From a virus, in the IMG/VR virus record IMGVR_UViG_3300043172_000070, positions 1 through 38,477 of that record: a DNA stretch of 38,477 bases; one strand, written 5' to 3'. The translations under genes and the position numbers were made by a program. The notes beneath the pieces were generated by a model that saw nothing but the letters and a program-made list of their open reading frames with translations, was not told where the DNA came from and made no database searches. This document shows, piece by piece, positions 5,632 through 13,960 of this stretch; positions within the stretch are counted from its first letter, which is position 1, and each line of letters begins with the position of its first letter.

Positions 5632-6989
5632 TGAAGATATGCAGAAAGTTTAAGCCGTTATTCGATCTACCTAAAGCGTGGGATAAACTAAAAGACCCCA
5701 ATCTAAAGAATAGACAATACTGGGAGGACTTAGCAAAGGTAACAGTAGTAAATATAACAGGGGGTCGAGAATCATCCAAGACATTCACAGCAACAGTAGC
5801 GTCAAATGATAGGGTAGTTAATTATGGCTATCGAGAACTCTATACACGCTACACATTAAAGAGTGCTGAGAAGTCAATTATACCAGCATTCACAAATAGA
5901 ACAAAAGACTTAGGCTATCAAGGATTCCTATATGCTACTAAGACATCTGTAATATGTAAATCAAGCGGTGGGTACGTAGACTTCTCAGGTATAAAGACTA
6001 GCAGCGGTGATCAGACAGCAAATCTAAAATCATTAGAGAACTACTCGGCATTTACATGTGAGGAATTAGAGGAGTATCCAAGCTATGAAGATTGGGCAAC
6101 AATAGAGCTATCCATAAGGTCTAAAGATGTACAGCCATTTACGGTAAACATAATGAACCCTAAGAGTAAGAAGTTTTGGGCTTACCAAAAGCTATGGAGG
6201 GAGAAAGGTGTAGAAGGTGGACATAATGGAGTGGTAGTACATGCAGACGGTACGGCAACATTATACATACATACAACCTATTTAGACCTAGGGGAGAAGT
6301 ACGTAGCACGTAAGAACTGGGTAAAGTTCGAGGCGGCTAGGGTTATTTATGAAAGGCTAGAAGAGTTCACAAATGAAGACAGAAAGCAATGCAGCAAGCA
6401 GGATAAAATAGCATGGTCATACTACAAATATACTGTACTAGGTGGATGGAAAGAAAGCGAAGACGGTTTAGTTTATACTGATTGGAAAGAGTTTGACACG
6501 TTCCCTGCTGAGTACGACCTTCGTATATTTGGCTTAGATTTCGGGTTTAATCCTGATCCGCTTTCATTCGTTGAGTGTGTGATTAAGGGTAACGACATCT
6601 ATATTAAACAACACATCTACAAGACAGGACTACTAAACAAGCACTATGTACCAATGATACGCGCGGTACTAGATCAGTATTCAGAAGATCATTACATAGT
6701 AGCGGATATTGCAGGGGGTAAAGATATGGCAGAACTAGCCGAACAAGGTATCTATACAATGCCATGTGATAAGACCTACGGGGGCAGTGGTATGAATAAG
6801 ATGCGAGGTATACGTAAGATGCAAAGTAAGAACATGCATATCCATAAGGACTCAGAAGACCTAAAAGATGAGTTAATGCACTACCACCATATTGAGATAA
6901 TCAACAGCAAAGGAGAACACAAAACGCATGTAGTAGATAAAGACGATCACTTGATGGATGCAATGCTTTATGCGTGTACTCGGTATTGA
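5631..6989 (+). CDS. terL: Terminase large subunit
   Basis: ATPase-nuclease that drives DNA into the prohead. Walker A-like GGRESSKT is at residues 44-51. A Walker B plus catalytic Glu is seen as FTCEELEE (141-148). The RNase-H-like nuclease has its first Asp in FGLDFGF (D303), a second in VADIAGG (D359) and the third in DHLMDAML (D443). The 452-aa length is normal for the PBSX-like/phage terminase group. It overlaps the small subunit gene at the stop/start and is followed, after a short gap with a promoter, by the portal gene. Confidence 0.95.
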   Translation: MKICRKFKPLFDLPKAWDKLKDPNLKNRQYWEDLAKVTVVNITGGRESSKTFTATVASNDRVVNYGYRELYTRYTLKSAEKSIIPAFTNRTKDLGYQGFLYATKTSVICKSSGGYVDFSGIKTSSGDQTANLKSLENYSAFTCEELEEYPSYEDWATIELSIRSKDVQPFTVNIMNPKSKKFWAYQKLWREKGVEGGHNGVVVHADGTATLYIHTTYLDLGEKYVARKNWVKFEAARVIYERLEEFTNEDRKQCSKQDKIAWSYYKYTVLGGWKESEDGLVYTDWKEFDTFPAEYDLRIFGLDFGFNPDPLSFVECVIKGNDIYIKQHIYKTGLLNKHYVPMIRAVLDQYSEDHYIVADIAGGKDMAELAEQGIYTMPCDKTYGGSGMNKMRGIRKMQSKNMHIHKDSEDLKDELMHYHHIEIINSKGEHKTHVVDKDDHLMDAMLYACTRY

Positions 6990-7008
6990 TTAAAATCTAA
7001 CCATTTCA

Positions 7009-7035
7009 TTGATTAGAATATAATCACTATATTTA
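7009..7035 (+). promoter_or_regulatory. Putative promoter before the portal gene
   Basis: TTG at 7009-7011, a 16-nt spacer and TATATTTA at 7028-7035 resemble the -33/-7 consensus with one change in the -7 box. The spacer is slightly short. It would supply head genes independently of the terminase transcript. Confidence 0.55.
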
Positions 7036-7055
7036 CGACTTAAACGAGTGAGTAA

Positions 7056-8300
7056 ATGGCTAATATTTTCACTAAGGTTATTGATGGTGCTGTTGGGCGT
7101 TACGTTTCAAAGCATTCAATACGCCTAACTTCTCATGATTCAGGGCTACTGCAAATTTTCGGTGACTACTTTAACTACAATGTAACGGGTTATTCACTGA
7201 CTAAATTCATAGACGCATACTCAAGCAATCCATACGTATTCAACATCATTAACAAGATCGCAAAAACAAGCGCATCTATGGATCGTATAGTACATACTAA
7301 GGGCGAGAAAGAGATAGTTAACTCTAAGATACTAGAACTATACACCGAAGAGAAGCGGCAAAAGATCAACGAAAGCCTATTAGCTACTGGTAACGCGTTT
7401 GCATATTTCGTTAAAGGCATTGGTGCAGGTGGTGAGCTTGATGTATGGCATGCTAACCGTGTAGAATTATTCTGTAATACAATAGGAGAGGTTGTACGAT
7501 ACGAGTACACTACACCGTGGAACTCAATAACAAAGATTCAAGGTGACGAACTAAAGAACGTTAGACACATAAAGACTAGCAACATAGTAAGCTGTGAGGG
7601 AACAAGCGTTAAATGGGGGTTAAGTCCTTTACAGGCTGCATGGGTAGTAGTAGAGGCATCCAACGAGAAGTTTAGAGCAGAAGCGGCTATATTTAAAAAC
7701 AGAGGTGCAATAGGGTTGTTAAGTAACGGATCAGACATACCAATGACAGGTACTGAGCGCGACAAGCAACAGGCTTTACTTGATGGTCAGATAGGGGGTG
7801 CGGATAACTTTAACGGTGTTAACATATCAACGGCAAATCTAAAGTTCGTACAGCTAGGAATGAGTCCAACAGACTTAAAACTACTGGAGGGGCTTGTATC
7901 ATCGCTTAGAATACTATGCAGCGTATACGGCATTAGTTCCGTTCTATTCAATGACAACGACAATAGCACGTATAACAACATCTCAGAGGCTAAAACAAGT
8001 GCTTACAATGAGGTGTATATCCCATTAGGAAAGAAGGTAGATAAGGAAATTAGCGAATGGTTAAGTGAGTTACTTAATATAGACGAAACCATAGTAGTAA
8101 ATCTAAACTCTATTGATGAGATTAAGTTAAGTACTAATGATGTAGCACAAGCACTTAGCAACTTAGACCCAAGGGCGCAAGAGCGAGTACTTGAGGTTAT
8201 GACAGAAGAAGAGGCACGTAACCTTATAGAGTTGGGGGCGCTTACTGCTGGGGCTAAACTACTAGGTAAAAAAACTGATAGTAATGAAGGACAAGCGTAA
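7056..8300 (+). CDS. Portal protein (HK97-like)
   Basis: Dodecameric ring protein at the DNA-entry vertex. The protein has the typical N-terminal SNPYVFNIINKIAKTSASM segment (about residues 57-75), the central GLSPLQAAW motif (about 188-196) followed by a helix and the GAIGLLSNGS loop, and the C-terminal crown region. The 414-aa length fits the family. Gene order terminase - portal - protease - capsid supports it strongly. Confidence 0.92.
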   Translation: MANIFTKVIDGAVGRYVSKHSIRLTSHDSGLLQIFGDYFNYNVTGYSLTKFIDAYSSNPYVFNIINKIAKTSASMDRIVHTKGEKEIVNSKILELYTEEKRQKINESLLATGNAFAYFVKGIGAGGELDVWHANRVELFCNTIGEVVRYEYTTPWNSITKIQGDELKNVRHIKTSNIVSCEGTSVKWGLSPLQAAWVVVEASNEKFRAEAAIFKNRGAIGLLSNGSDIPMTGTERDKQQALLDGQIGGADNFNGVNISTANLKFVQLGMSPTDLKLLEGLVSSLRILCSVYGISSVLFNDNDNSTYNNISEAKTSAYNEVYIPLGKKVDKEISEWLSELLNIDETIVVNLNSIDEIKLSTNDVAQALSNLDPRAQERVLEVMTEEEARNLIELGALTAGAKLLGKKTDSNEGQA

Positions 8301-8409
8301 CGACATACAGAAGATCAAAGAGAAGGTAGAACGCATGAAAGATTGTCCTACTAAATCATTGATACTTGAAGAAATAAAGAAAAAGGAACGTAAAGAGGTT
8401 TTGAAATGA
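8284..8409 (+). CDS. Small charged protein (41 aa)
   Basis: Starts inside the portal gene end (17-nt overlap) and stops at TGA 8407-8409, overlapping the prohead protease ATG as ATGA. The highly charged helix (Lys/Glu-rich, e.g. IKEKVERMKDCPTKSL) and tight coupling at both ends argue for a real gene between portal and protease. Possibly a small head assembly factor; function unknown. Confidence 0.65.
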   Translation: MKDKRNDIQKIKEKVERMKDCPTKSLILEEIKKKERKEVLK

Positions 8410-9230
8410 GCGTAATAAAAGCAATAGAATTTCCCGACAAGGAATTTGCTACTAAGTTAGAGTTGTTCAAGTACTTAAAAGAGAATAAGGATTTGATTAT
8501 ATCTAACAAGAAAGCGAATAAGACTAAGAGCGCACCTTGGAAAGCACATGTAGCTACTAAAGGTGGTGAAGCTATCAAGGGTTTAGACGGTATGGAGGAC
8601 GGTTTTATCTATCCTATCATAAACACTACTAAGATAATGGACTCCCATAACGATGTCCATGCTGATGGTATTTGGGATAAGTCACTAAACGAAGCGGGTG
8701 CAAATGTTGTTTACGCACAGAACCACGACCTTTCAATAGGTAGTATCATAGGGTTTCAGAAAGACGTTACACCATTTGTACAGATGGTAGCATGGAAAGA
8801 CATCGGAGAATCATTTGAAGGTAGTACACAAGCCCTAACGTATAAGGTAAAGGTACATGATAGCGCACCAACACAAGCAAAAGCGATCATAGAAGATAAG
8901 ATACCTATTCAGAACAGCGTAAGGATGCAATATGTTAAGATGTCATTGGCTGTATTGTCAGATGATGCAGACATGAAAGAAGAAAACGCAACGTTCGGAA
9001 AGCATATTGATACCATAGCGAATAAGGAATTGGTAAAAGAACAGGGTTATTTCTGGTTACAAACAGAAGCAAAGGTAATAGAAGAGGGTAGTATGGTAGT
9101 TAGGGGATCAAACTCATCAACGCCAATTACATATCCAACTAAAGATACTCAGCCGCCACAAGGCACTGATAAAAACGAGCCGCCACAAGGCACTCAAGGT
9201 AAAGATGAAGTATTCACATTATTTATTTAA
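8406..9230 (+). CDS. Prohead maturation protease (HK97-like)
   Basis: Probable serine protease that cleaves the scaffold domain from the capsid protein. The motif VVYAQNHDLSIGSIIGF places a candidate catalytic His at H107, and QNSVRMQYV places a candidate nucleophile at S171. DSHNDVHADGIWDKSL (79-94) is characteristic of this protease group. The C-terminal region past about residue 240 is a low-complexity tail with two PPQGT copies, encoded by a 16-bp direct repeat (9150-9165 and 9179-9194), and may be removed by self-cleavage. It lies 6 nt before the capsid gene. Confidence 0.88.
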   Translation: MSVIKAIEFPDKEFATKLELFKYLKENKDLIISNKKANKTKSAPWKAHVATKGGEAIKGLDGMEDGFIYPIINTTKIMDSHNDVHADGIWDKSLNEAGANVVYAQNHDLSIGSIIGFQKDVTPFVQMVAWKDIGESFEGSTQALTYKVKVHDSAPTQAKAIIEDKIPIQNSVRMQYVKMSLAVLSDDADMKEENATFGKHIDTIANKELVKEQGYFWLQTEAKVIEEGSMVVRGSNSSTPITYPTKDTQPPQGTDKNEPPQGTQGKDEVFTLFI

Positions 9231-9236
9231 CACAAA

Positions 9237-10526
9237 ATGAAAACATTAAAAACATATCTAGAGACGCTAGATAAAACAATGGAGCAGTTCAAGGATATGA
9301 GTCCTGATGAACGCGCAACGATCTACAACGATCTAAACGAGATTAACACTAAAGCCTATGCAACATTAGCTGAAGATGTTAATACGACTAAAGAGCAACT
9401 AGCAAAAGCACAAGAAGATCACGCTATGCAAACAGCAGAAGAGATTAAAGAAATCTTTTTAGCTATGAAAGCAACATCCAAAGCGCAAAAAGAGCAAGGT
9501 GTAGCACTTACAAAGCTTATGACTGAGGGGTCGCCAACCAATAGTGGAGGTGATTTAGCTAAGGAAATTGCGAAGAACCGAGATGCGCTTAAGGCAATTG
9601 CAAATGGAGACAATGAAACTGTAGAGCTTAAAGCAATTACGGTACGTGCTTCTGTAATCAACAACGATCAAGCGGTTGATCTAAGCGGAATTGGTCAATT
9701 GGCTACAGGACGTTTAAGAGCGATTGATTTGTTTCCTACTATTACTATCACAGGGTCGAACGACAATGGTACGGTACGTTACTACGATTGGGATGCGGCA
9801 ACTACAGTTCGTGCAGCAGCTATGATGGCAGAGGGAGGAACATTCCCACAGTCAACGGCTAAATGGGAAAAGTTCACAATTGATCTTAAAAAGATTGGTG
9901 ATTCGATTCCAGTTACTGCTGAATTCTTTGAAGATGAAGCAATGTTTGCAGCAGAGCTTACAATGTTCTTACGTTTGAATGTTGACCTAGTAGCGAATAC
10001 GCAAGTGGTTAATGGTTCTGGTGCTGGTAACAACCTCACAGGATTGGTAACTTCTTCTCCTGCATTTGTTCCTGTTGCTTCTGGTATTACTGATGCTTCA
10101 ATTTATGATCTGATCGTTAAGGTTAAAGAAAACATTGAGACGGATCAGGATGCTAAATACATGGCTGACTTTGCATTGATGAATATTGCGGATGTTAACC
10201 TTATGAAGTTGAAGAAAGACGCTAACAATAACTATATCATGCCTCCATTTGTTGATAGAGATGGTAATGTTGTTGATGGTATCACTATTGTAGTTGATAA
10301 TACTGTAGTGGCAAATTCAATGATTATGGGTGATTCAAGATTTGGTAGAATCTACGAAAAGAATGGTGTAAGTATCACAAGAGGTCATGTTGATGCTCAA
10401 TTTATAGAAGATACTGAGACTTTGAAGATTCGTAAGAGAATGCTATTGTTAGTTCGTAACGTTGATAAGACTGGTTTCCGTAAGGTTACATCTATCTCAG
10501 CGGCATTAGTAACCCTAGCAACATAG
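9237..10526 (+). CDS. Major capsid protein (HK97 fold)
   Basis: 429 aa with an N-terminal coiled-coil delta/scaffold region (residues about 1-100, Lys/Glu/Ala-rich), then the HK97-type body beginning about residue 125-145 (VRASVINNDQAVDLSG). The protein has the typical TVRYYDW...EGGTFPQS...KKIGDSIPVTAEFFEDE core and a C-terminal VRKRMLL-like P-domain strand (here KIRKRMLLLVRNVDKTGF). Cleavage by the upstream protease probably removes the N-terminal region. Codon use in the distal third shifts to GTT, GCT, GGT and ATT, unlike the GTA/ACA-rich neighbours. Confidence 0.93.
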   Translation: MKTLKTYLETLDKTMEQFKDMSPDERATIYNDLNEINTKAYATLAEDVNTTKEQLAKAQEDHAMQTAEEIKEIFLAMKATSKAQKEQGVALTKLMTEGSPTNSGGDLAKEIAKNRDALKAIANGDNETVELKAITVRASVINNDQAVDLSGIGQLATGRLRAIDLFPTITITGSNDNGTVRYYDWDAATTVRAAAMMAEGGTFPQSTAKWEKFTIDLKKIGDSIPVTAEFFEDEAMFAAELTMFLRLNVDLVANTQVVNGSGAGNNLTGLVTSSPAFVPVASGITDASIYDLIVKVKENIETDQDAKYMADFALMNIADVNLMKLKKDANNNYIMPPFVDRDGNVVDGITIVVDNTVVANSMIMGDSRFGRIYEKNGVSITRGHVDAQFIEDTETLKIRKRMLLLVRNVDKTGFRKVTSISAALVTLAT

Positions 10527-10530
10527 TATT

Positions 10531-10686
10531 ATGAAGAATGGTAAAGAGGTTGTTTTCACGAAAGACTACGCAGGAAAAAAGAAGGGTGATACTGGATCGT
10601 ATGACGGAATGTTGGCATCTAGATTAGTCACCTTGAAAGTAGCGAAGTATAAGAGTGCTTCTAAGAAAACAGGTAAACAAGTATAG
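10531..10686 (+). CDS. Small basic protein (51 aa)
   Basis: ATG 10531 to TAG 10684-10686. Lys-rich with GKEVVFTKDYAGKKKGDTG at the N terminus, an SH3-like turn-rich composition also seen in small beta-barrel head proteins. It sits between capsid and head-tail connector, 4 nt after the capsid stop and 2 nt before the next start, so a small head or decoration protein is possible. No family recognised. Confidence 0.7.
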   Translation: MKNGKEVVFTKDYAGKKKGDTGSYDGMLASRLVTLKVAKYKSASKKTGKQV

Positions 10687-10688
10687 CA

Positions 10689-11180
10689 ATGGCAGTAACA
10701 GTAGCATCATTTATTAATAAGTTCGAGACGACTCAAAATGAGTTTGACACGGCAAAGTTAGCTGACTATATTACACGTTATGAGACTATAACACTAATCG
10801 AATTATTCGGTAAGGAGTTATATGATTTGTATGTGATAGGTATAGCCGCTAGTGATCCTGTGTATACGGTGCTTAGAGATGCGTTTACTGTTCAGCTTGA
10901 AAACGGTATAATCTTAAATAGTAGAGGGGTAGATGATCTCGTAACAGGGATTATCTACTTTTACTACCATAGAGATAACTACACGCAGCAATCCATTAAC
11001 GGTGGAGTAAAGAACAAAGGCGAGAACTCAGAGAACGTCAGTGTCTTTGTATCTAATATACAAGCCCGTTGGGATGAAGCTGTAAGCAGTTACCGAGCTA
11101 TTCAATGCTATTTGCTAGACAATAATACAGTTTACCCTACTTACTTAGGATTAAATAAAACAATCTTGCAGCTATTTTGA
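10689..11180 (+). CDS. Head-tail connector (adaptor) protein
   Basis: 163-aa mainly helical protein in the position of the head completion/adaptor gene, directly after capsid genes and before the tail tube. The run of helices ending in a Tyr-rich segment (IIYFYYHRDNYTQQS) resembles adaptor proteins of Bacteroidota phages. It would bind the portal ring. Assigned from position and helical layout, not from a diagnostic motif. Confidence 0.6.
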   Translation: MAVTVASFINKFETTQNEFDTAKLADYITRYETITLIELFGKELYDLYVIGIAASDPVYTVLRDAFTVQLENGIILNSRGVDDLVTGIIYFYYHRDNYTQQSINGGVKNKGENSENVSVFVSNIQARWDEAVSSYRAIQCYLLDNNTVYPTYLGLNKTILQLF

Positions 11181-11860
11181 AAGATATAATTTACATAGTG
11201 GAGCAAGAGATCGTAGATAAGATGGATCGCAATGTTACAGTTAAATTGATAGCTAGTAATGATGTGACTACGTGCGGTGTTAAATGGGCTGCTGTTAATA
11301 AAGTTGTTCAAGATGGTAACGGTACAGACTTTACGGTTACGGCTGTAAATTATGATACGGATGTTATCACGTTGGCAGATGCTACGGGGTTTACAGGAAA
11401 CATGGTTTTACAAAAGCCTTATTTCTTTGTAGGTACTCCAATGGCAACGAATGCAGAATGGAAGAAAGCGAGTAGCAATGAATTTTTAAAGACTCCTTTC
11501 ATCTGGATGGTAGAGCCAACGCCCGAACGATTTGATTACAGTGGCGCGTCAATAGAGAGAGAAAGCGATATAAGATTAGAGTTTTTAGATTCTAACAATG
11601 TCACTGACTGGATTACTAAACAGACGCACGATTTCAAACTACAATCGCTCTATAATATGTATGAAGAGTTTGTTAATGCTATAGAGGCTAATCCAATATT
11701 CCAAACGGATTTATTCGTAGCGGCAACAGTAAGGAACTTAACAAAGTTCGGCACTGAGTCTGCATCGGGATTTGAAAGCAACATAATAGGCGCAAACTTA
11801 ACGGGGTTAGATGTTCGTATGACCTTACCAATAATTAAACTATACGGATGTAAATGTTAA
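11177..11860 (+). CDS. Head-tail joining or tail completion protein
   Basis: 227 aa, probably starting at TTG 11177, which overlaps the upstream stop as TTGA; the first downstream in-frame ATG (11222) would remove the IIYIVEQEIVDKM helix. The mixed alpha/beta protein contains a WAAVNKVVQDGNGTDF turn and a Cys-Lys-Cys C terminus. Its position between connector and tail tube gene fits a stopper or tail terminator. Function inferred from order only. Confidence 0.55.
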   Translation: MKDIIYIVEQEIVDKMDRNVTVKLIASNDVTTCGVKWAAVNKVVQDGNGTDFTVTAVNYDTDVITLADATGFTGNMVLQKPYFFVGTPMATNAEWKKASSNEFLKTPFIWMVEPTPERFDYSGASIERESDIRLEFLDSNNVTDWITKQTHDFKLQSLYNMYEEFVNAIEANPIFQTDLFVAATVRNLTKFGTESASGFESNIIGANLTGLDVRMTLPIIKLYGCKC

Positions 11861-11879
11861 TAATTAAAAACATAATAAA

Positions 11880-12806
11880 ATGGCAATAACAATAGGTTGT
11901 TTCTGTGATGATGGAAATGGCAACACAGGATTACCAAAATGTATTTCAAACCTAGGAATTACAATAGGGAACGGCTTACAGGAAATGGTAGCAGCAGACG
12001 GTACTCGTAATGGTTACGATATATCAGCACCGTTAGGAACTCAATTCATTGATTCACTAACAGCAACGGACACATCAAAGCGAATGTATCCACTTAGAAA
12101 TTACAAAAACATGGACTTTCCAAAAGAGGACACGCAATACGCGACTAACTCAGATGGTTCTAAAACTTTCCTACGTGAAGGGATTCAGTCTTTTGTAGCA
12201 GAGATGCATGACGTACCAGCGGGATTCGATTCTAAACTTCAAAACATGAAGTGTAAGAACAACGGAACGTGGGGCTTCTCAGTTGAGGGTGTCTACGGAA
12301 TGAGAGAGGATGATATGTGGTATCCAATTAACATAAACACTTTCGCGCCAACGTTTAAAATGCGTACTCCTGCTGCACCACAGATGGAGATGATCGCTTA
12401 CGATTGGGACGGTACGGCAAATCCTGGGCGTTTATATTTAATTCCTTGGGCTGACTTGAATACTACTTACGAAGCTATGTTAGGGTTGCAAGATGCAAAC
12501 TTTGCAGAAGTAACAGTACCAGTAGCGGCAGCGTCAGTTACTACGGTTGAAGTAGCTATTACTACTGATTATGGTGAGGGTCTTTTAGAGCCTCAAACTG
12601 TTGACGGCTTAGTAACGGCTAACTTTATTCTATACGAGAATGGAATAGATGTTACTGTTGCAGCAGCACCAGTTTTAGCGGTAGAGACTCCAGACGTTAA
12701 GTACGTAGTTACTTATGCTCAACAAACTGTAGGTGCTACAATGCGCTTAGAGTTGGTTTTATCGACAGGTTACGAAGGTGTTTATTCTTACGTAGAACCT
12801 GCTTAG
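11880..12806 (+). CDS. Major tail tube protein (probable)
   Basis: 308 aa in the tail tube position, two genes before the tail chaperone/tape-measure block and immediately before a strong terminator, consistent with a highly expressed structural protein. The N-terminal domain (about 1-215) contains many beta segments. The C-terminal region (about 217-308, rich in Val/Thr/Ala) looks like an added Ig-like domain exposed on the tail surface. The N terminus has an unusual Cys-rich GCFCDDGNGN stretch. Identification is by order and size. Confidence 0.7.
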   Translation: MAITIGCFCDDGNGNTGLPKCISNLGITIGNGLQEMVAADGTRNGYDISAPLGTQFIDSLTATDTSKRMYPLRNYKNMDFPKEDTQYATNSDGSKTFLREGIQSFVAEMHDVPAGFDSKLQNMKCKNNGTWGFSVEGVYGMREDDMWYPININTFAPTFKMRTPAAPQMEMIAYDWDGTANPGRLYLIPWADLNTTYEAMLGLQDANFAEVTVPVAAASVTTVEVAITTDYGEGLLEPQTVDGLVTANFILYENGIDVTVAAAPVLAVETPDVKYVVTYAQQTVGATMRLELVLSTGYEGVYSYVEPA

Positions 12807-12807
12807 T

Positions 12808-13005
12808 ATGTATACTAAGATAGGAGGTATCGACTTTCCTACTAAATGGTGTGAGGGTCGAACTTTGGAAGAGTTACAGCAACAGTTTAAAGGTCAGGTA
12901 GCAGACAAGTTTATACAACAGTTGTATACGGAACTAAACCCAAAGCAGAAACAATCTAAGAAGAAGCGAAAGGTGGAAACGAAGGTTGACGATTCAAATG
13001 ACTAA
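12808..13005 (+). CDS. Small tail-region protein (65 aa)
   Basis: Starts 1 nt after the tail tube stop. The N-terminal part (YTKIGGIDFPTKWCEG) is followed by a Gln-rich helix and a strongly basic then acidic C terminus. Last gene before the terminator at 13011. Possibly a tail assembly cofactor; no family recognised. Confidence 0.65.
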   Translation: MYTKIGGIDFPTKWCEGRTLEELQQQFKGQVADKFIQQLYTELNPKQKQSKKKRKVETKVDDSND

Positions 13006-13010
13006 ACCTT

Positions 13011-13044
13011 AAAAGCCCTACTCATACGGGTGGGGCTTTTATTT
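13011..13044 (+). terminator. Strong intrinsic terminator within the tail block
   Basis: A 13-bp stem pairs 13011-13023 with 13028-13040 (two G-U pairs) around the loop ATAC, followed by ATTT after a TTTT inside the stem end. The A-tract on the left may let it act on both strands. The next ATG is at 13048. Confidence 0.85.
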
Positions 13045-13047
13045 ACT

Positions 13048-13530
13048 ATGATTGATTTAACCAAGACAGAGCCGTATAGAATGGCTGTAAGGGCTGAAAA
13101 GTTTCTTACTGATAGTCTACTATGGTTTGATACGTTTGGTAATAACCCTAGGCTTATTAATCAGATGTTAGACTTAATACGGTTCGATCAGTTATTTAAC
13201 AAAGGGGTTGACGGTAACGATGAAGTAATAGGATTCTATTCATTTACGACATCATTAATTAATCCAAAGAAAGCGTTTAACACTCACTATACGCTGAATG
13301 ATACGGGTGACTTGTATAGGTCAATGATGATAATTGTATTACGAGATTCATTAGAGCCAATTGCAGACGTTACAGAAATACAGGATCAGGAGTGGTACGA
13401 CAATGATATTATTAAGTGGAACGAAACAAGCCTAAATAAGATAAGAGATGCTTACAAAAGAAATGCGATTAGTTACGCCAAAAGAATATTACTTGGAAAT
13501 TTCGGATTGTCCAATGTCAGTTTGGCGTAA
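13048..13530 (+). CDS. Possible tail assembly chaperone, first gene (160 aa)
   Basis: Start chosen at ATG 13048 (MIDLTKTEPYRMAVRAEK); the in-frame GTG at 13030 lies inside the terminator stem. Soluble, helical. Together with the next gene, which starts 83 nt before this stop in the +1 frame, it occupies the place of the tail chaperone pair ahead of the tape-measure gene. No slippery heptamer is evident, so simple overlapping translation is as likely as frameshifting. Confidence 0.6.
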   Translation: MIDLTKTEPYRMAVRAEKFLTDSLLWFDTFGNNPRLINQMLDLIRFDQLFNKGVDGNDEVIGFYSFTTSLINPKKAFNTHYTLNDTGDLYRSMMIIVLRDSLEPIADVTEIQDQEWYDNDIIKWNETSLNKIRDAYKRNAISYAKRILLGNFGLSNVSLA

Positions 13531-13960
13531 GCGTTTTGATAAAGGTGACATAGCATTACGGAAAACAGACAATAAGAAACTAACGGATAAGACAGACTTT
13601 GAGGCGTGGGATATACTATTTACTGATTTTGTAGACAAAGTAGGCTTAGACGAAAGCTTTAAGGGGTATCTAGGCAACATACAGCAGTTAATAGCAGAGC
13701 AAGCGAAGTTCATACTAAGTGAGAAGATAGATAGATACGGAACTACACTAAGGGATAGGTTCATATTGAATAAGATAAAGTACCTCGAAGCATTGATACA
13801 AGACTTTGAGAAGCAGGGAAACACTGATAAGGTTACAATTCCTAAGATGTTAAACAAGCTCAGTAAGATGCAGGGCGTGTACTTGAAGGAAGAAGAAGTA
13901 ATGGTAGATAGATATTTCGAAATGATTAAAGACTATAAGGAATGGGTGAAGGAAAGGTAA
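13448..13960 (+). CDS. Possible tail assembly chaperone, second gene (170 aa)
   Basis: Helical, charged protein overlapping the upstream gene by 83 nt and the tape-measure gene by 19 nt. Starts MLTKEMRLVTPKEYYLEI; a later ATG at 13463 is an alternative start. The position fits the downstream (T-type) partner of the chaperone pair that coats the tape measure during assembly. No motif confirms this. Confidence 0.55.
   Translation: MLTKEMRLVTPKEYYLEISDCPMSVWRKRFDKGDIALRKTDNKKLTDKTDFEAWDILFTDFVDKVGLDESFKGYLGNIQQLIAEQAKFILSEKIDRYGTTLRDRFILNKIKYLEALIQDFEKQGNTDKVTIPKMLNKLSKMQGVYLKEEEVMVDRYFEMIKDYKEWVKER

Noticed and set aside
13030-13047. GTG start for the 13048 gene
   Set aside because: It lies inside the terminator hairpin; ATG 13048 follows it at a sensible distance.
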